In this document: piece by piece, positions 35,194 to 45,089 of the stretch
How positions within the stretch are numbered: the stretch's first letter is position 1
Layout of the letters: every line of letters begins with the position of its first letter
Assembly: GCF_951805225.1 (NCBI RefSeq)
Contig: NZ_OX638201.1
Coordinates: 1,240,001 to 1,304,000 of the forward strand
Source: an uncultured Flavobacterium sp.
GTDB lineage: Bacteria > Bacteroidota > Bacteroidia > Flavobacteriales > Flavobacteriaceae
Direction: 5' to 3'
Length of the DNA stretch: 64,000 nt
The notes under the pieces: model-generated
Databases searched by the model: none
Told to the model about the DNA's origin: nothing
What the model saw: the letters and a program-made list of their open reading frames with translations, nothing else
Program-made: the position numbers and the translations under genes

Positions 35194-37302
35194 TTAGCTT
35201 ATATAATTCCAGATATTTTTCTTTTTAGTAAGTTCAAGAAATACAGCTTTCAAAACTGCGTGTTCCGGTTTTTGCAACGGACCATCTTCTTTAAGAATTT
35301 TCATTGCATAATTTCTTGCAAGACTTAAGATTTCACGATCACGCACAATATCTGCAATTTGAAGATTTAAAACACCACTTTGCTGTGTTCCCATTAAATC
35401 TCCGGGACCACGAAGTTTAAGGTCGACTTCGGCAATTTCGAAACCATCATTCGTCTGAACCATCGTTTCCATTCGGGTTTTACTGTCGGCACTCAATTTA
35501 TGACTTGTCATTAAAATACAATAACTCTGCTCAGCGCCACGACCAACACGGCCGCGTAATTGGTGAAGCTGAGACAATCCAAAACGTTCGGCACTTTCGA
35601 TAATCATTACACTCGCGTTTGGAACATTTACACCAACTTCGATTACCGTTGTTGCGACCATTATATTAGTTTTGCCTTCAGAAAAGCGTTTCATTTCGGC
35701 ATCTTTATCCGCAGGTTTCATTTTTCCGTGTAAGATCGAAATCGAATATTGAGGCAACGGAAAATCACGGGAAATACTTTCGTAACCGTCCATTAAATCC
35801 TTATAATCCATTTTTTCTGATTCCTGAATCAACGGATAAACAATATATATCTGTCTTCCAAGCGCAATTTCATCTCTTAGGAATTTCCAAACCTTCAAAC
35901 GATTACTATCAAAACGATGCACAGTTTGAATAGGTTTTCGGCCAGGAGGCAATTCATCAATTACCGAAATATCTAAATCTCCATACAAACTCATTGCTAA
36001 AGTTCGCGGAATAGGAGTGGCGGTCATAACCAAAACGTGTGGCGGAATATCATTTTTCTTCCATAATTTAGAACGCTGTTCTACGCCAAATCTATGTTGC
36101 TCATCAATTACAGCCAAGCCCAGATTCTGAAACTTGACTTTGTCTTCGAGTAAAGCATGCGTTCCGATTAAGATATTTAAAGTTCCGTTTTCAAGTTCTT
36201 CGTGGATGATTTTTCGAGCCGAAGTTTTAGTTGAACCTGTAAGTATTTTGATGTTTATATTTAAGGTTTCTGCTAATTCTGATAAACCAATAAAATGTTG
36301 ATTAGCGAGAATTTCTGTCGGCGCCATTAAACAAGCCTGAAAACCATTATCCATCGCCAAAAGCATGCTCATAAAAGCCACAATAGTTTTTCCGGAACCA
36401 ACATCACCTTGCAGTAAACGGTTCATTTGAGCATTACTGCCCATATCTGAACGGATTTCTTTGATCACCCTTTTTTGTGCATTTGTAAGCTCAAACGGCA
36501 AATGATTCTGATAAAACTCACCGAAAAATTCCCCAACTTTCGAAAATGGATGTCCTTTTATTTTATGTTTCCGAATCAGATTTTTGGTAATTAATTGCAA
36601 CTGAATAAAGAACAATTCCTCAAATTTAAGTCGGAATTGGGCTTTCGCCAAAATCTCAGTGCTTTTAGGAAAATGGATGTTGAATAAAGCCGCTCTTTTT
36701 GACATTAAATTTAATTCAGCGATCAAATAAGGAGGAAATGTTTCTGTAAATAAAGCTTGAGTTTCAATAAACAATTGCTCCATTATCTTGTTAATCGTTC
36801 TATTTGAAATTCCCCTGTTTGCCAGAGTTTCAGTCGAAGGATAAACAGGTTGCATTGCAGAACGAAGACTTTTTTCATGCTCGCTAAACAACTCAATTTC
36901 CGGATGCGCCATACTAAATTGACTTCCGTAAAGAGAACATTTTCCAAAAATCACACAAACTTCATTCAGCTTTAAACTTTCACGAACCCATTTATGTCCC
37001 TGAAACCAGTTTAAGTCCATTTGTCCCGTATCATCTACAAAAGTAGCAACAAGACGTTTTTTGTTTTTGGCAAACTCAACCGTTTTTATGTTGATAATTT
37101 TTCCAATAATCTGAACTTCTGAACCCGTATTCTGAAGTTCGTTTATCTTATAATAACGAGTTCTGTCAATATATCTATTCGGAAAAAAATTAACTAAATC
37201 ACCATATTTATGAATTCCCAATTCCTTACGAAGCAATTGACCACGAGTTGGGCCAACACCTTTTAAGTATTCGATTTGAGTTTCAAGGAGATTATAGGAC
37301 AT
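35194..37302 (-). CDS. recG: ATP-dependent DNA helicase RecG
   Basis: A 702-residue helicase that remodels stalled replication forks and Holliday junctions. The N-terminal wedge domain contains an OB fold (~55-145, NRYIDRTRYYKINEL nearby). The helicase domain has Walker A GDVGSGKT (299-306), Walker B/DEQH (400-403, followed by RFGVEQR), motif III (VMTATPIPRTL) and the C-terminal RecG signature (QLHQLRGRVGRG and LKLRGPGDLMGTQQSG). Length is typical. It is a single gene. Confidence 0.97.
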   Translation of the reverse strand: MSYNLLETQIEYLKGVGPTRGQLLRKELGIHKYGDLVNFFPNRYIDRTRYYKINELQNTGSEVQIIGKIINIKTVEFAKNKKRLVATFVDDTGQMDLNWFQGHKWVRESLKLNEVCVIFGKCSLYGSQFSMAHPEIELFSEHEKSLRSAMQPVYPSTETLANRGISNRTINKIMEQLFIETQALFTETFPPYLIAELNLMSKRAALFNIHFPKSTEILAKAQFRLKFEELFFIQLQLITKNLIRKHKIKGHPFSKVGEFFGEFYQNHLPFELTNAQKRVIKEIRSDMGSNAQMNRLLQGDVGSGKTIVAFMSMLLAMDNGFQACLMAPTEILANQHFIGLSELAETLNINIKILTGSTKTSARKIIHEELENGTLNILIGTHALLEDKVKFQNLGLAVIDEQHRFGVEQRSKLWKKNDIPPHVLVMTATPIPRTLAMSLYGDLDISVIDELPPGRKPIQTVHRFDSNRLKVWKFLRDEIALGRQIYIVYPLIQESEKMDYKDLMDGYESISRDFPLPQYSISILHGKMKPADKDAEMKRFSEGKTNIMVATTVIEVGVNVPNASVMIIESAERFGLSQLHQLRGRVGRGAEQSYCILMTSHKLSADSKTRMETMVQTNDGFEIAEVDLKLRGPGDLMGTQQSGVLNLQIADIVRDREILSLARNYAMKILKEDGPLQKPEHAVLKAVFLELTKKKNIWNYIS

Positions 37303-37353
37303 TTTTTGTAGACTTCTTAAAATTTAGAGTATAGAAAATAGATTATAGAACAT

Positions 37354-37433
37354 AGAGAAAAGATTATAGAAGCAAGATTATAGAATCAAGCAACATATTT
37401 TATCTATATTGTATGTTCTATAATCTTTTCTCT
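37354..37433. repeat. inverted repeat in recG-DUF1697 intergenic region
   Basis: Perfect 18-bp arms (AGAGAAAAGATTATAGAA at 37354-37371 and its complement at 37416-37433), separated by 44 bp. The surrounding sequence repeats GATTATAGAA several times, and similar low-complexity tracts occur at 41070-41165. Confidence 0.6.
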
Positions 37434-37501
37434 TTAAGAAAGCGAAGATAGATTTTAATTAGGAATTTTAAAAATGAGAGAATTTAAACTATAGAAAATA
37501 A

Positions 37502-37509
37502 TATCTTTG
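37502..37509 (+). promoter_or_regulatory. candidate -7 element of DUF1697 gene
   Basis: TATCTTTG exactly matches the common form of the -7 element, 19 bp before the ATG at 37529. The -33 region lacks a clear TTG. Confidence 0.4.
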
Positions 37510-37528
37510 AAGAATAAAATTTCAAAAA

Positions 37529-38071
37529 ATGACTACACATTTAGCACTTTTAAGAGGAATCAACGTTTCTGGACACAATATGATGAAAATGGAGGCTTTG
37601 AAAGCAATGTTGGAAAATATTGGTTTTAAAAATGTGAGAACTTATCTTCAATCCGGAAATGTTTTTGTCGATACAGACGAAGAAAGTGCGTCGAAAGTTG
37701 GTTTTATGATCAAACAGGAAATTTTTAAAGTTTTTGGACACGAAGTTCCTACGATTGTGATCACAAAAGAAGATTTGGAATTATGTTTTAAAAATAGTCC
37801 GTTTTTGAAAGAAAAAGAAGTTGACACTAAAAAATTATACGTTGCTTTTGTTTCGATTGCTCTAAAAAGCGAAAACATAAACGACTTAAAAATAAGCCAA
37901 TTTAAACCTGATGAAGCCAGTATTGATGGCAACAGAATTTTTATTAAATATGCTGTTGGCGCTGGAAAAACAAGATTTGATCAAAAATATATTGAGAAAA
38001 AACTAAACGTGACTGCAACAATTAGAAACTGGAATACGGTGACTAATTTATTGAATATGTACTCTGAATAA
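37529..38071 (+). CDS. DUF1697 family protein
   Basis: A 180-residue cytosolic protein with the DUF1697 signature at the N-terminus (LALLRGINVSGHNMMKMEAL) and YLQSGNVF near residue 40. This family is widespread in bacteria with no assigned biochemical role. It appears to be a single gene, convergent with the Dph6-like gene downstream. Confidence 0.88.
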   Translation: MTTHLALLRGINVSGHNMMKMEALKAMLENIGFKNVRTYLQSGNVFVDTDEESASKVGFMIKQEIFKVFGHEVPTIVITKEDLELCFKNSPFLKEKEVDTKKLYVAFVSIALKSENINDLKISQFKPDEASIDGNRIFIKYAVGAGKTRFDQKYIEKKLNVTATIRNWNTVTNLLNMYSE

Positions 38072-38157
38072 TTAGAAAATGTGTCAATTAGAAAATGAGA
38101 TAATTTATTTGAGTGTTCTAATAATTATCAAATTGACACATTATCTAATCATCTAAT

Positions 38158-38898
38158 TTAGTTTTTAGGAACCAAATCACAATACCAAAATCCATAATCA
38201 AAAGCATCAGTTGAATTGGTATCACAAGCAGTATTTGAAGAATCTTTGGTTTTTGGTTTTTCATATTTTCGATAAACGATTTCTCCAATTTCGAATTTTA
38301 TAGGTTCTGAAAAAATTGGTCCATCAAAAGTAAAAGTATGAAATTCGCCATTTTCGCCACAAACATCTACATTTTCAGGTAAATCATTTATAAAGATTTG
38401 ATCGATTACACGTCCAACAAAGCTTTTGTCCAGATAACGCTCGTTTACACAAACCACAATAGTTTTGAAACCTAAGGAAATAAACTCATGAATCAAATCG
38501 GGAGTAGGGATTTTCCAGATTGGGAAAACGCCTTCAAATCCTAGTTTAGCCAATTGATCTTCGCGATATTTTCGCAAATCTTCCAGAAAAATATCTCCAA
38601 AAACCGAATGTGTAATACCTTGTTCTCTTAATTCTGTTAAGGATTTGGTCATTACATCTTCGTAAACTTCCATTGTAGGCATTTCCGGAATTTGTAAAAT
38701 TTTCAATGGTAAACCAATACTTTTTGCTTGCGCTTCAAGTAATTCAACACGAACACCATGCATCGAAATGCGTTGGAATTGTTGGTTGACACTCGTCATT
38801 AAATATTCGATTTTAAAATCAGGATTCTGTAAAATTTTATATAAAGCAAGTGCAGAATCTTTTCCGCTGCTCCAGTTAAATAAGGCTTTTTTGGGCAT
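38158..38898 (-). CDS. Dph6-like ATP-pyrophosphatase (diphthine--ammonia ligase family)
   Basis: A 246-residue protein from the ATG at 38898; an upstream TTG would add 30 residues before the conserved start. The N-terminal FNWSSGKDSALAL is the PP-loop motif of N-type ATP pyrophosphatases. MHGVRVELLEAQA and HSVFGDIFLEDLRKYRED match the Dph6/MJ0570 family. Bacteria lack diphthamide, so the true substrate is unknown. The C-terminal ~25 residues are Ser/Asn/Asp-rich. Divergent from the aminopeptidase gene. Confidence 0.85.
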   Translation of the reverse strand: MPKKALFNWSSGKDSALALYKILQNPDFKIEYLMTSVNQQFQRISMHGVRVELLEAQAKSIGLPLKILQIPEMPTMEVYEDVMTKSLTELREQGITHSVFGDIFLEDLRKYREDQLAKLGFEGVFPIWKIPTPDLIHEFISLGFKTIVVCVNERYLDKSFVGRVIDQIFINDLPENVDVCGENGEFHTFTFDGPIFSEPIKFEIGEIVYRKYEKPKTKDSSNTACDTNSTDAFDYGFWYCDLVPKN

Positions 38899-38966
38899 TG
38901 ACACGATAATGTAATTTTCTGTTGGTAAACTTACAAATTTCGTTCGATTTGTTGGCGAAACCTTTG

Positions 38967-38974
38967 TAACTTTG
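38967..38974 (+). promoter_or_regulatory. candidate -7 element of M1 aminopeptidase gene
   Basis: TAACTTTG matches TAnnTTTG, 26 bp before the ATG at 39000. Possible -33 TTG triplets are at unusual spacing. Confidence 0.35.
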
Positions 38975-38999
38975 GATCTTTGCCACAAATTTATCCTTA

Positions 39000-41069
39000 A
39001 TGAAATATATTCTTCTCTTTTTTACCACTTTCATTTTTGCACAACAAACTCAATTTGTCGATTTCAAATCGGTTAAAGGCCAATTGAAATTAGATGCATC
39101 AGACAAAACAATCGCCGGTTCAGTAGAATATCAGTTTGATGTTTTGAAACCAACTGATACGATTAAAATTGATGCCAAAAACATGGAATTTACCAAAATC
39201 CGAATCAATCAAAAAGAAGTCAATTTTGTAAATACTGGCAAAGAATTGCAGTTAATTGATAATTTTCAGAAGGGAAAAAACACATTGACTTTTGATTATT
39301 GGGCAAAGCCAAAACAAGCGCTGTATTTCATTGATATGGAAAATTCAGAAGTTCAGATTTGGACACAAGGACAAGGAAGATATACGAGTAATTGGTTTCC
39401 GAGTTTTGATGATGTAAATGAAAAACTGATTTTTAATCTCGGAATTACTTTCAATAAAGACTATCAGGTAATCTCAAACGGAATTTTAAAAGAAAAAACG
39501 ACAAAAGATGATTTAACCCAATGGCAATACGGAATGGAAGAACCTATGAGTTCTTATCTGGCAATGCTTGCGATTGGGAAATATGATAAAAAAGAACTGA
39601 AAGCAAAGTCAAAAATTCCATTAGAATATTATTTAGAAAATAAAGATGTTAATCGTTTTGAATCAACATATCGCTATTCAAAACGAATATTTGATTTTTT
39701 AGAGAAAGAAATAGGCGTAAAATATCCGTGGGAAATTTATAGAGAAATTCCGGTTCGTGATTTTTTGTATGCAGGAATGGAAAATACAACTTCAACACTT
39801 TTTGCGACGCGTTATGTTGTTGATTCAATAGGTTTTGAAGATAGAAATTATACAAATGTTGATGCGCATGAGTTGGCACATCATTGGTTTGGCGATTTAA
39901 TTACCGCCGAAAGTAGCACGCATCACTGGCTTCAGGAAGGTTTTGCAACTTATTATGCTTTGCTTGCTGAGCGAGATATTTACGGTGAAGATTATTTTTA
40001 TTCGAAATTATATGATTCTGCACAACAAATAAAATTTGCTTCCAGAACAGATTCAGTTCCGGTTTTGAATGCCAAAGCAAGTTCTCTGACTTTTTACGAA
40101 AAAGGAGCTTGGGCGTTGTTTGTTTTAAATGAAGCAATTGGAGATAAAGCATTCAAAAAAGTGATAAAAAATTACTTGAAAAAGTATTCTTATCAAACCG
40201 TAAATACCCAAAATTTCTTTGACGAAATAAAGAAAGTTTCTGATTTTGATTTAGACAAATTTCAGAAAACATGGTTAGAATCTCCAGCTTTTGATACGCC
40301 AACAGCAAATGCTTTATTAAGTAAAAACAAGGCAATTCAAACACGTTTAGAAGTTGATAAATTAAAGAAAACGCCTTTGGCTGAAAAAGAAGTTTTTCTG
40401 AAGAAAACTTTAGAATCAGATGTTTATCAAGGTGTGAAACAAGCAATTGTCGATCAATTAGCAAATGAAAAATACGAAGCCAAAAAAGATCTTTTACTCA
40501 CAGCTTTAAAAACGAATAATGTTCAAGTCCGACAAGATGTTGCGAGTACTTTGACTAAGATTCCCGAAGATTTTAGATTAGAATATGAAACTTTGCTTGA
40601 CGATAAATCATATCAAACGCAGGAAATTGCTTTGTTTTGGTTGTGGAAAAACTTTCCGGATCATCGCTCAGAATATCTTGATAAATCAAAAAACTGGATC
40701 GGTTTCAATGACTATAATCTTCGTACAATGTGGCTTTCGTTAGTTTTATCCACACCAAATTATAGTGATAATTCAGAAGCTTTGGTTACAGAATTAATTT
40801 CTTTTTCTTCAACGAAATACGAAGCTACAACAAGACAAAATGCGCTTGAAAAACTCATTTCCTTTAAAATTATTAATGATCAGGTTCTGACTAATTTAGT
40901 ATCGGCAACAACGCATCATATGTGGCAGTTTTCTAAGTTTGGAAGAGATACAATTCGGTTTTTATTAAAAAATTCAGAAATGCGTGTTTCATTTGAAAGA
41001 ATTTTGCCTAATTTGACCCCTGATGAACAATTTCAATTGGATCGTTTGTTGAAAGAGAAAAAAGAGTAG
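39000..41069 (+). CDS. exported M1 family metallo-aminopeptidase
   Basis: A 689-residue exported zinc aminopeptidase with a short signal peptide (1-14). It has an N-terminal beta domain, the substrate-binding GMEN at 259-262 and the zinc site HELAHHWFG (His290, Glu291, His294) with the third ligand Glu313 in WLQEGFATYYA. The C-terminal ~250 residues form a helical repeat region. It releases N-terminal amino acids from peptides, probably in the periplasm. A low-complexity tract follows. Confidence 0.94.
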   Translation: MKYILLFFTTFIFAQQTQFVDFKSVKGQLKLDASDKTIAGSVEYQFDVLKPTDTIKIDAKNMEFTKIRINQKEVNFVNTGKELQLIDNFQKGKNTLTFDYWAKPKQALYFIDMENSEVQIWTQGQGRYTSNWFPSFDDVNEKLIFNLGITFNKDYQVISNGILKEKTTKDDLTQWQYGMEEPMSSYLAMLAIGKYDKKELKAKSKIPLEYYLENKDVNRFESTYRYSKRIFDFLEKEIGVKYPWEIYREIPVRDFLYAGMENTTSTLFATRYVVDSIGFEDRNYTNVDAHELAHHWFGDLITAESSTHHWLQEGFATYYALLAERDIYGEDYFYSKLYDSAQQIKFASRTDSVPVLNAKASSLTFYEKGAWALFVLNEAIGDKAFKKVIKNYLKKYSYQTVNTQNFFDEIKKVSDFDLDKFQKTWLESPAFDTPTANALLSKNKAIQTRLEVDKLKKTPLAEKEVFLKKTLESDVYQGVKQAIVDQLANEKYEAKKDLLLTALKTNNVQVRQDVASTLTKIPEDFRLEYETLLDDKSYQTQEIALFWLWKNFPDHRSEYLDKSKNWIGFNDYNLRTMWLSLVLSTPNYSDNSEALVTELISFSSTKYEATTRQNALEKLISFKIINDQVLTNLVSATTHHMWQFSKFGRDTIRFLLKNSEMRVSFERILPNLTPDEQFQLDRLLKEKKE

Positions 41070-41267
41070 AGAAGAAAGAAGCAAGATTATAGAAGAAAGA
41101 TGTTAGAATAAAGAGAATAGAATAAAGAATATAGATTTATAGAAGAAAGATGCAAGAAGCAAGAGTAAGGATTTTTTACGTGTAAAATAAAGTCTTGGTT
41201 CTTTGCTCTAGCATCTTTCATCTTCTAAAAGCCAAAAAAAACAAATACAAATACCTACAATATATTT
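41070..41267. repeat. purine-rich low-complexity tract with inverted arm
   Basis: Imperfect repeats of AGAAGAAAGATGCAAGA and GATTATAGA fill 41070-41165. A pyrimidine-rich counterpart (TTTGCTCTAGCATCTTTCATCTTCTA, in two parts) lies around 41203-41228. It resembles the tract at 37318-37440. Confidence 0.55.
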
Positions 41268-42167
41268 ATGAGAGCATTGGTTATTTCTGGTGGAGGAAGT
41301 AAAGGCGCATTTGCTGGCGGTGTGGCGCAATATTTAATTGAAGAAAAAAATCACGAATATGATTTGTTCATCGGCACTTCTACCGGAAGTTTGCTGATTC
41401 CGCATTTAGCGTTGGGACATATCAAGAAAATTCATTCCGTTTACACGAATGTTACAATGGGAAGTATCTTTAATATTTGCCCATTTGTCGTTAAAAATAA
41501 AGACGGAGTTGATATTGTAACTATAAATCACTTCAATGTTTTACGTCAGTTTTTTAAGGGAAAGCGAACTTTTGGAGAAAGTAAAGGATTAAGGAAATAC
41601 ATCCAGAATAACTTCAGTCTTTCGGATTTTAATAAATTGAAAAAACTGAATAACGACGTAATAATCACCGTAACCAATTTTACCAAAAATGAGTCAGAAT
41701 ACAAGTCTATAAAAGATTGTAGTTACGAAGAGTTTTGTGATTGGTCCTGGATTTCGAGTAATTATGTTCCGTTTATGAGTTTGGTAGAGAGAAATAATTC
41801 TGAATATGGAGATGGCGGATTTTCGAGTTTGGTTCCTATTCGTGAAGCTATCAATCGCGGCGCAACAGAAATTGATGTAATTATCCTGGAAACAGAAGTT
41901 AATATGGATAAAACAGTTATTGGCAAAAATCCATTTTCTTTAATGATTGATTTGTTTAGAATTGCTTTAGATCAGGTTGAAAAACACGATATTGCTATAG
42001 GAAAACTTATGGCAACGAATAAGAATGTGAAACTTAACTTATATTACACACCAACAAAACTGACCAATAATGCGCTTATTTTTAATAAAGAAGTGATGAA
42101 AGTTTGGTGGGAACAAGGTTATGAATATGCTCAGAATAAGTCTGAAATTATGAGTGATAACAGATAA
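41268..42167 (+). CDS. patatin-like phospholipase
   Basis: A 299-residue patatin-family hydrolase with the oxyanion loop SGGGSKGAFAGG (residues 7-18), nucleophile elbow Gly36-Thr-Ser38-Thr-Gly40 and catalytic Asp182 in the YGDGGF motif, all in normal order. No signal peptide is seen, so it is likely cytosolic. It would hydrolyse acyl esters of lipids. It begins a three-gene run with a START-like membrane protein (22 bp) and a HAD-like protein (18 bp), which suggests a linked lipid function. Confidence 0.9.
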   Translation: MRALVISGGGSKGAFAGGVAQYLIEEKNHEYDLFIGTSTGSLLIPHLALGHIKKIHSVYTNVTMGSIFNICPFVVKNKDGVDIVTINHFNVLRQFFKGKRTFGESKGLRKYIQNNFSLSDFNKLKKLNNDVIITVTNFTKNESEYKSIKDCSYEEFCDWSWISSNYVPFMSLVERNNSEYGDGGFSSLVPIREAINRGATEIDVIILETEVNMDKTVIGKNPFSLMIDLFRIALDQVEKHDIAIGKLMATNKNVKLNLYYTPTKLTNNALIFNKEVMKVWWEQGYEYAQNKSEIMSDNR

Positions 42168-42189
42168 TATAAGAAGTTAAAAATCAAGA

Positions 42190-43137
42190 ATGAAGAAATA
42201 CTACGGAATTATATTTGCTGTTGTTTATGCAATGCTTTTTAGGGTTTTAGTCGAATTTAATGTTATTGAATTTAATTCACTCGATTATCTGATTATTGTT
42301 CCAATCATAATGGGATATTTACCTTTTGTAATCGATCCTAAAGTTTTTGCAGACAGTTGCTTAAAAGCAATACTTTTTCCGTTGATAAGCTCATTTCTAT
42401 TTTTATATTTTGCTTTTAGATCAAGATTTGAAGACTTAGGATGTTTGATTATTTTACTTCCGCCTTACGTAGTTTTTTCTGTTTTGATAAGTGTTATTTT
42501 TAGATACGTTATTAAATTTCGAATAGAAAAGGAAAAAGAAAACACCAATAGAAATAGTTTGTTATTAGTCTTGATTCCAATCGTTTTAGGGAATATTGAA
42601 AAATATGTAGAAAAAAAAGAATCGAGTTTTCAGGTTTCCCAAACAGTAGAAATTAATGCTTCGAATGAGTTTGTTTGGAACAACTTAGCTTCAGTTCCTG
42701 AACTTACGAATGATATAGATAATTCCGTTTATAATTATTTAGGTTTTCCAAATCCGGTAAAATCCGACTATAATTCCAAGACAAATACAAGATTAGGATA
42801 TTTTGATAACGGAATAGTTTTAAATGAGAAAATTATAGAATTAGATAAATTCAAGAAAATGTCTTTTGCTATTAATGTTGATAAATCAAAGCTCGAGAAT
42901 AGTCAAACATTTAAGCATGTTCTTAAGAATAAAAACTTGGTTTTTAGTTCTATAACATATGAACTTGAAAAAATAAATGAATCGAAAACAAAACTAACGC
43001 TTGTTTGTGATTATAAAGTGAGAACAAATGTTCCGCTTTATGGAGAATTTTGTTCGAAGAATATAATTGCTGATTTTGAAAGCAAATTGCTGAATGCTTT
43101 AAAGAAAAATCTTGAGCTTAAAGAAAAACAGATTTAA
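42190..43137 (+). CDS. membrane protein with C-terminal START/SRPBCC-like domain
   Basis: A 315-residue protein. Residues 1-~120 contain four predicted transmembrane helices. Residues ~145-310 resemble a START/polyketide-cyclase-like fold: FQVSQTVEINASNEFVWNNL at the start and a long C-terminal amphipathic helix. Such domains bind lipids or other hydrophobic ligands. A membrane-tethered version between a patatin and a HAD protein is unusual. I do not recognise a named family. Confidence 0.55.
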   Translation: MKKYYGIIFAVVYAMLFRVLVEFNVIEFNSLDYLIIVPIIMGYLPFVIDPKVFADSCLKAILFPLISSFLFLYFAFRSRFEDLGCLIILLPPYVVFSVLISVIFRYVIKFRIEKEKENTNRNSLLLVLIPIVLGNIEKYVEKKESSFQVSQTVEINASNEFVWNNLASVPELTNDIDNSVYNYLGFPNPVKSDYNSKTNTRLGYFDNGIVLNEKIIELDKFKKMSFAINVDKSKLENSQTFKHVLKNKNLVFSSITYELEKINESKTKLTLVCDYKVRTNVPLYGEFCSKNIIADFESKLLNALKKNLELKEKQI

Positions 43138-43155
43138 ATAAGATTGATGTAGATT

Positions 43156-43608
43156 ATGATAATATCTTTTGATCTGGACGATACATTGATTTCTAAAAAT
43201 AAATTTCAATTAGAAAAAACAAATTTTCTTCAGCGAATTTTTGGAATTGAATCTCTAAGAAAAGGAACAATAGATTTATTTAAAGAGCTAAAAAAACAAA
43301 AGCATCAAATTTATATTTACACAACTTCCTGCAGAAGTGAATCAAGAATAAAAGGGACGTTCTGTTCTTATGGAATTTCTGTTGATTATGTAATTAACCA
43401 ACAGAAACACCAAAAAAAGAGTAGTAAAACAAATATTCGTTGTTCAAAATTTCCTCCAATGTTTCATATTGATATCCATGTAGATGATTCAATTGGAGTT
43501 GAAATGGAAGGTCAGAAATTTGGTTTCAAAACCATTATAATTTCTGAAACAGATGAAAACTGGACTCAAACAATCTTGAGTAAAATAGATTTACATCAAG
43601 AATTGTAA
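43156..43608 (+). CDS. HAD superfamily hydrolase
   Basis: A 150-residue protein with the HAD motif I FDLDDTL near the N-terminus, motif II region YIYTTSCRSES, and a late IHVDDSIGVEMEG consistent with motif IV. There is no large cap domain, and the length suggests a small phosphatase. It lies 18 bp after the START-like gene and ends 2 bp from the convergent gene's stop. Substrate unknown. Confidence 0.75.
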   Translation: MIISFDLDDTLISKNKFQLEKTNFLQRIFGIESLRKGTIDLFKELKKQKHQIYIYTTSCRSESRIKGTFCSYGISVDYVINQQKHQKKSSKTNIRCSKFPPMFHIDIHVDDSIGVEMEGQKFGFKTIIISETDENWTQTILSKIDLHQEL

Positions 43609-43609
43609 T

Positions 43610-44131
43610 TTACCAAAGTTCGGCTACTTCATTTTTAATATATGCCAAAGCTGCATTACTTGGAGATTGTTTCTCTAGTAAATCATTCAAAATCTTTTCG
43701 CGTAATTTATCTGCATTGTCAACACGATCGCTCATGGCAGCTTTACGAATGATTTGTATCGTTGAGTTTTTTGCTGTTGTAATAATTGTCCAACATTCAT
43801 CAGACATGTAAATTTGTTGCGTCAAATTGTGCTCAAATTCTTGTTCGATTTGATCGATTACAAAGTTTTCATAATCGTGTTTTTCGTTAGAAATCGGAGC
43901 AATTCTAATCAATAATTTCGTAAGGTTGATACGCTCTAAATACAGAGTCATACGCTCGTAAGCCTGTAAACGTATTGGTAACGATTGTTTTTGATATTCT
44001 CTGTTTAATAAAAAGTTACGCTTTTTATCATTGTTTTTAATGTGTAGTTCAAAAAAACTATAAGCCACAAATCCGGTAACGATGGCTGGTAAAGTGTAAC
44101 TGGCTAATTCTATAATTCTATTAAAATCCAT
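43610..44131 (-). CDS. conserved membrane-anchored protein of unknown function
   Basis: A 173-residue protein from the ATG at 44131; a TTG start 9 bases earlier is less likely. One transmembrane helix (~10-28) is followed by a mostly helical cytosolic domain rich in charged residues (IRLQAYERMTLYLERIN). I recall similar proteins as widely conserved in Flavobacteriia without function. It is convergent with the HAD gene and divergent from the TSUP transporter gene. Confidence 0.6.
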   Translation of the reverse strand: MDFNRIIELASYTLPAIVTGFVAYSFFELHIKNNDKKRNFLLNREYQKQSLPIRLQAYERMTLYLERINLTKLLIRIAPISNEKHDYENFVIDQIEQEFEHNLTQQIYMSDECWTIITTAKNSTIQIIRKAAMSDRVDNADKLREKILNDLLEKQSPSNAALAYIKNEVAELW

Positions 44132-44188
44132 TTGGTTCAATTTTTCAACAAAAATATACTTTTTGAGGAGAAATCCGCTCTAAATTTA

Positions 44189-44219
44189 TTGTAATAAACA
44201 AAATGGAAGTTTACTTTTG
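44189..44219 (+). promoter_or_regulatory. promoter of TSUP transporter gene
   Basis: TTG (44189-44191), a 20-bp spacer and TACTTTTG (44212-44219) match the Bacteroidota consensus, 36 bp before the ATG at 44256. Confidence 0.65.
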
Positions 44220-44255
44220 TTTCCTTCTTCTAAAACCTACTGAAACACAACATTA

Positions 44256-45023
44256 ATGGATTCATACATTATACTTTTCCTTTGTTTAGCAGCTTTTGCA
44301 GCTGGATTTATTGATGCAATTGTAGGCGGCGGCGGATTGATTCAAACTCCAATGGGATTGATTTTATTACCTAATCTGCCTGTTTCGACCGTTATTGGAA
44401 CACTGAAATTACCAGCTTTTAGCGGAACTGCTTTTGCAGCTTTTCAATATTTGAAAAAAGTAGTAATTCAGTGGAAGTTGCTTTTGATAATGATGTGTTT
44501 GGCAGTTCCGTCGGCATTTTTGGGTTCTACTATATTGACAATGGTAAGCAATGATTTTATGAAACCACTTTTATTGGTCGTTTTATCGTTGTTGTTTATT
44601 TATACGTATGCAAAGAAAAATTTTGGTCAGCATGAAGCCAAAGATCATTCGGCTACAACGCAAATTATTTATGCGGTAATTATCAGTGTAATTGTTGGTT
44701 TCTATGACGGATTTATTGGTCCGGGAACGGGAAGTTTTTTTGTAGTTGCTTTTATTGCTTTGTTGGGTTTCGACTTTTTGCACGCTTCTGCAAATGCTAA
44801 AATGGTAAATCTGGCAACCAATTTTGGTTCGATTTGTTTGTTTATGATTAAAGGAAAAATCATTTGGTCAATCGCAATTCCTATGGCAATTAGTAACGGA
44901 CTTGGCGGATGGCTTGGAGCAAAATTGGCAATTAATAAAGGAAATGGTTTTATTCGGATTTTCTTTTTGGTTGTTGTAATTGGTACTTTGATACGATTTG
45001 CCTATGATGTATTTTTTAAGTAA
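44256..45023 (+). CDS. TSUP (TauE/SafE) family transporter
   Basis: A 255-residue inner-membrane protein with seven to eight helices and the two internal repeats of the TauE/SafE (formerly DUF81) family: VGGGGLIQTP near residue 25 and GFYDGFIGPGTGSFFVVAF near residue 150. Family members export sulfite, sulfoacetate or other organosulfur anions. It has its own promoter and no sulfur-metabolism neighbours, so the substrate is open. Confidence 0.92.
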   Translation: MDSYIILFLCLAAFAAGFIDAIVGGGGLIQTPMGLILLPNLPVSTVIGTLKLPAFSGTAFAAFQYLKKVVIQWKLLLIMMCLAVPSAFLGSTILTMVSNDFMKPLLLVVLSLLFIYTYAKKNFGQHEAKDHSATTQIIYAVIISVIVGFYDGFIGPGTGSFFVVAFIALLGFDFLHASANAKMVNLATNFGSICLFMIKGKIIWSIAIPMAISNGLGGWLGAKLAINKGNGFIRIFFLVVVIGTLIRFAYDVFFK

Positions 45024-45089
45024 AAGGTTCTAAGAGACTAAGTTGTTAAGGTTCTGAGTTTTTTTTAATATAAGTGAATGGTTTTTAGG

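Noticed and set aside
38158..38898. Diphthamide synthesis
   Set aside because: Although the fold is Dph6-like, bacteria lack diphthamide, so the pathway name should not be transferred.
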